This document shows, piece by piece, positions 62,633 through 64,000 of a stretch of DNA of 64,000 nt. The position numbers were made by a program, and so were the translations under genes. The stretch is from Microlunatus sagamiharensis (GTDB lineage Bacteria > Actinomycetota > Actinomycetes > Propionibacteriales > Propionibacteriaceae), in NCBI RefSeq assembly GCF_900105785.1, contig NZ_LT629799.1, positions 1,116,001-1,180,000 of the forward strand. The letters run 5' to 3'. Position 1 is the stretch's first letter. Every line of letters starts with the position of its first letter. The notes under the pieces were generated by a model, which had not been told where the DNA came from, ran no database searches, and was given only the letters and a program-made list of their open reading frames with translations.

Positions 62633-63097
62633 ATGTCGGGCATGGCGACGAGGGTGGCGGGCTCGAGGACTCCGACGGCCCACGGCGACGGTGCAGCCGC
62701 CGCGTTCTCCCCGCGCACGGCGCTGCGCCCGCTCGTCGGGTTCTTCGCGACCGGGCTCGGCCTCAGCGCCCTCTACGCCACGACGGGCATCGGCGTCAGC
62801 TGCCCGTTCCGCGTCGTCACCGGCTGGGACTGCCCCCTGTGCGGCGGCACCCGGATGGGCAGTGCCCTGCTCCACGGCGACGTCGCGACCGCCTTCGCCT
62901 TCAACCCGCTCGCGCTGGTGCTGATCGCCGTGCTGGGCGTGATCGGGCTCTGCTGGGTGGTCGAGGCCCTCGGCGGTCCGGCGGTGCGGCTCCCCGCAGC
63001 GGTGCGGCAGCGCTGGCGGCGCACCACGCCCACGCAGCGCCTGGTCGCGTTCTTCGCGGTGGGTGTCGCCTACACCCTCGTGCGCAACCTGACCTGA
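62633..63097 (+). CDS. DUF2752 membrane protein
   Basis: 154 residues, three hydrophobic helices. The DUF2752 signature is [29 protein letters not shown], written here across residues 55-83, in which the CPLCGGTR Cys pair may bind metal or be redox-active. Function unknown. ATG at 62633 follows GAGG; a second ATG at 62642 is also possible. It is divergent from the RDD gene. Confidence 0.85.
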   Translation: MSGMATRVAGSRTPTAHGDGAAAAFSPRTALRPLVGFFATGLGLSALYATTGIGVSCPFRVVTGWDCPLCGGTRMGSALLHGDVATAFAFNPLALVLIAVLGVIGLCWVVEALGGPAVRLPAAVRQRWRRTTPTQRLVAFFAVGVAYTLVRNLT

Positions 63098-63152
63098 CCC
63101 ACGGCCGGTCATCCGGCTCTCTCCCGCAGCAGCGGCCTGCGGCCTCAGGGCG

Positions 63153-63220
63153 GTCCACGCCGGCGTCGTCCACGCCGCGTCGTCCACGCCTGGACCGTCC
63201 ACGCCTGCACCGTCCGTGCC
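63153..63220 (+). repeat. Five degenerate 14-15 bp tandem repeats
   Basis: GTCCACGCC at 63153, 63168, 63182 and 63197, then GTCCGTGCC at 63212: spacings of 15, 14, 15 and 15 bases. The array lies in the 407-base gap between DUF2752 and nrdR, upstream of the nrdR promoter. Confidence 0.8.
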
Positions 63221-63312
63221 TGGGTCCCGTCGGCCCGGCAGGTGCGCCCCCGCCCTCGTCGCGCCGCGTCCCGGCGGCTGCCCCGGCGTGTCCTGCGACG
63301 CGACGCGCGAAA

Positions 63313-63335
63313 GTGTCAGTCCTCTTGCACATAGT
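63313..63335 (+). promoter_or_regulatory. Possible PafBC-type motif upstream of nrdR
   Basis: GTGTCAGTC at 63313-63321, eight bases, CATAGT at 63330-63335. It has the spacing of the motif at recA but differs in the first and last base of the TTGTCAGTG half. It overlaps the sigma-70 type promoter listed next. Confidence 0.4.
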
Positions 63336-63353
63336 GGGTCCCGGTCGTAAGGT
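63325..63353 (+). promoter_or_regulatory. Promoter of nrdR
   Basis: TTGCAC (63325-63330) and TAAGGT (63348-63353) with a 17-base spacer. The first NrdR box begins at the next base, over the transcription start. Confidence 0.65.
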
Positions 63354-63400
63354 CACTACATCTAGTGGTTACACCGCTGTAGTTCATCCACAACTAGTGG
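63354..63400 (+). promoter_or_regulatory. Tandem NrdR boxes
   Basis: Box 1 CACTACATCTAGTG (63354-63367) is a perfect CACTA-N4-TAGTG palindrome. Box 2 CCACAACTAGTGG (63388-63400) is weaker. Their centres are about 33 bases apart, three helical turns, as known for NrdR pairs. NrdR would repress its own gene and any nrd gene beyond the window. Confidence 0.75.
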
Positions 63401-63504
63401 TCGGTTACCCACACAAGTCCACAGCACGGTCCACACGTCCTCCCCAGGGTTGTCCCCAGGGGCCGACGGTCAAACGGTGCGGAACGGGTCGAGAGGAGCC
63501 GCAG

Positions 63505-64000
63505 GTGCACTGCCCGTACTGCCGTCACGGCGACTCCAAGGTGCTCGACTCGCGCACCGCCGAGGACGGCGGCAGCATCCGCCGCCGCCGCCAGTGCCCG
63601 GTCTGCGAGCGTCGTTTCACCACCGTCGAGCAGATGCAGCTCGTGGTGGTCAAGCGCAGCGGCGTGGTCGAGCCGTTCAGCCGCGACAAGGCGGTGTCCG
63701 GGGTGCGCAAGGCCTGCAAGGGCCGCCCGGTCACGGAGACCCAGCTCGCCCGGCTCGGCCAGCTGGTCGAGGACTCGCTGCGGGCCTGCGGCCAGCCCGA
63801 GATCCCCGCGGACGAGGTCGGTGTGGCGATCCTCGGTCCCCTCCGCGAGCTCGACCAGGTGGCCTACCTGCGCTTCGCGAGCGTCTACCGGCAGTTCCGC
63901 TCGGTCGACGACTTCGAGTCCGAGATCGCGCTGCTGCGCGCCGAGGGGGAGCCGGCGGGCATCGAGCCGCTCATCCCCGACCCGCTGCTCGACTCCAAGG
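63505..64000 (+). CDS. nrdR: Transcriptional repressor NrdR, 3' end outside the window
   Basis: Repressor of ribonucleotide reductase genes. Zinc ribbon [17 protein letters not shown] and [14 protein letters not shown] at the N-terminus, then the ATP-cone ([21 protein letters not shown] to [19 protein letters not shown]). 165 codons are visible and the frame is still open at 64000, slightly longer than the usual 150-160, so a C-terminal extension exists. GTG start at 63505 after GAGGAG. In actinobacteria nrdR is usually followed by the B12-dependent reductase gene nrdJ, which would lie just beyond. Confidence 0.95.
   Translation, partial: MHCPYCRHGDSKVLDSRTAEDGGSIRRRRQCPVCERRFTTVEQMQLVVVKRSGVVEPFSRDKAVSGVRKACKGRPVTETQLARLGQLVEDSLRACGQPEIPADEVGVAILGPLRELDQVAYLRFASVYRQFRSVDDFESEIALLRAEGEPAGIEPLIPDPLLDSK

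Noticed and set aside
63153-63220. A CRISPR array
   Set aside because: Units are 9 bases in a 14-15 base period, far shorter than repeats plus spacers, and no cas gene is present.

Overview
The window reads as chromosomal DNA of a free-living high-GC actinobacterium. Coding is dense, many starts are GTG, and start/stop overlaps of the GTGA/ATGA type are common. Several genes appear leaderless, with a TANNNT -10 element 6-9 bases before the start codon. Gene content (clgR next to cinA and pgsA, actinobacterial SOS boxes of the TCGAAC-N4-GTTCGA type, a PafBC-type motif at recA, DUF3515, DUF3046, DUF4232, the NdgR/LtbR-leuCD pair and an F420-type cofC) places it in Actinomycetota. Propionibacteriales (Nocardioides/Microlunatus relatives) is my best guess, from content only. 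The window opens inside gltX and ends inside nrdR. No phage, plasmid, CRISPR, restriction or other defence locus was seen; the only mobile element is one IS481-family insertion.

Layout. 1-2.6 kb: gltX end, a CPBP membrane protease, tRNA-Gln(CTG) and tRNA-Glu(CTC) and a terminator. 2.6-8 kb, minus strand: secreted subtilisin-like protease, a membrane-anchored propeller-like protein and a two-gene permease system with a His-rich subunit. 8-16.4 kb: ROK sugar kinase, IMPase/HisN-like phosphatase, C39-like secreted protein, a probable lipoprotein, ThuA plus Gfo/Idh/MocA pair, App1-type phosphatase and secreted HtrA-like protease. 16.5-19.9 kb: IclR regulator divergent from leuCD, then HU. 19.9-28.1 kb: cofC, plsC-gpsA, a cystathionine gamma-synthase-like enzyme, ddl, DUF3515, an AsnC ligand-binding module and thiL-thiD. 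28-34.7 kb: ftsK, a DUF4232 lipoprotein and rimO-pgsA-cinA-clgR. 34.7-35.8 kb: IS481 element between clgR and lhr. 35.8-45.7 kb: lhr, DUF3046, a TIGR03086 protein, recA-recX and rny. 45.7-49.1 kb: gluABCD glutamate-type ABC transporter. 49.2-59.5 kb: aldose epimerase, miaB, miaA, dapF, hflX and dinG. 60-64 kb: lexA facing a small SOS-controlled membrane protein, an RDD protein, a DUF2752 protein and the start of nrdR.

The main coherent theme is DNA damage and genome maintenance. recA has both a LexA box and a PafBC-type promoter. lexA has a box overlapping its own -35. The divergent small membrane gene has three boxes, two of them abutting, and resembles DivS/ChiZ cell-division inhibitors but stops where a LysM domain would begin. 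recX, dinG, lhr and nrdR (tandem NrdR boxes over its own promoter) complete the set. Other noteworthy signals are a perfect 29-bp inverted repeat covering the DUF3515 start, a roughly 200-base structured leader before rny, hairpins between gluA/gluB and gluB/gluC, and tandem hairpins in the 5' part of recX.
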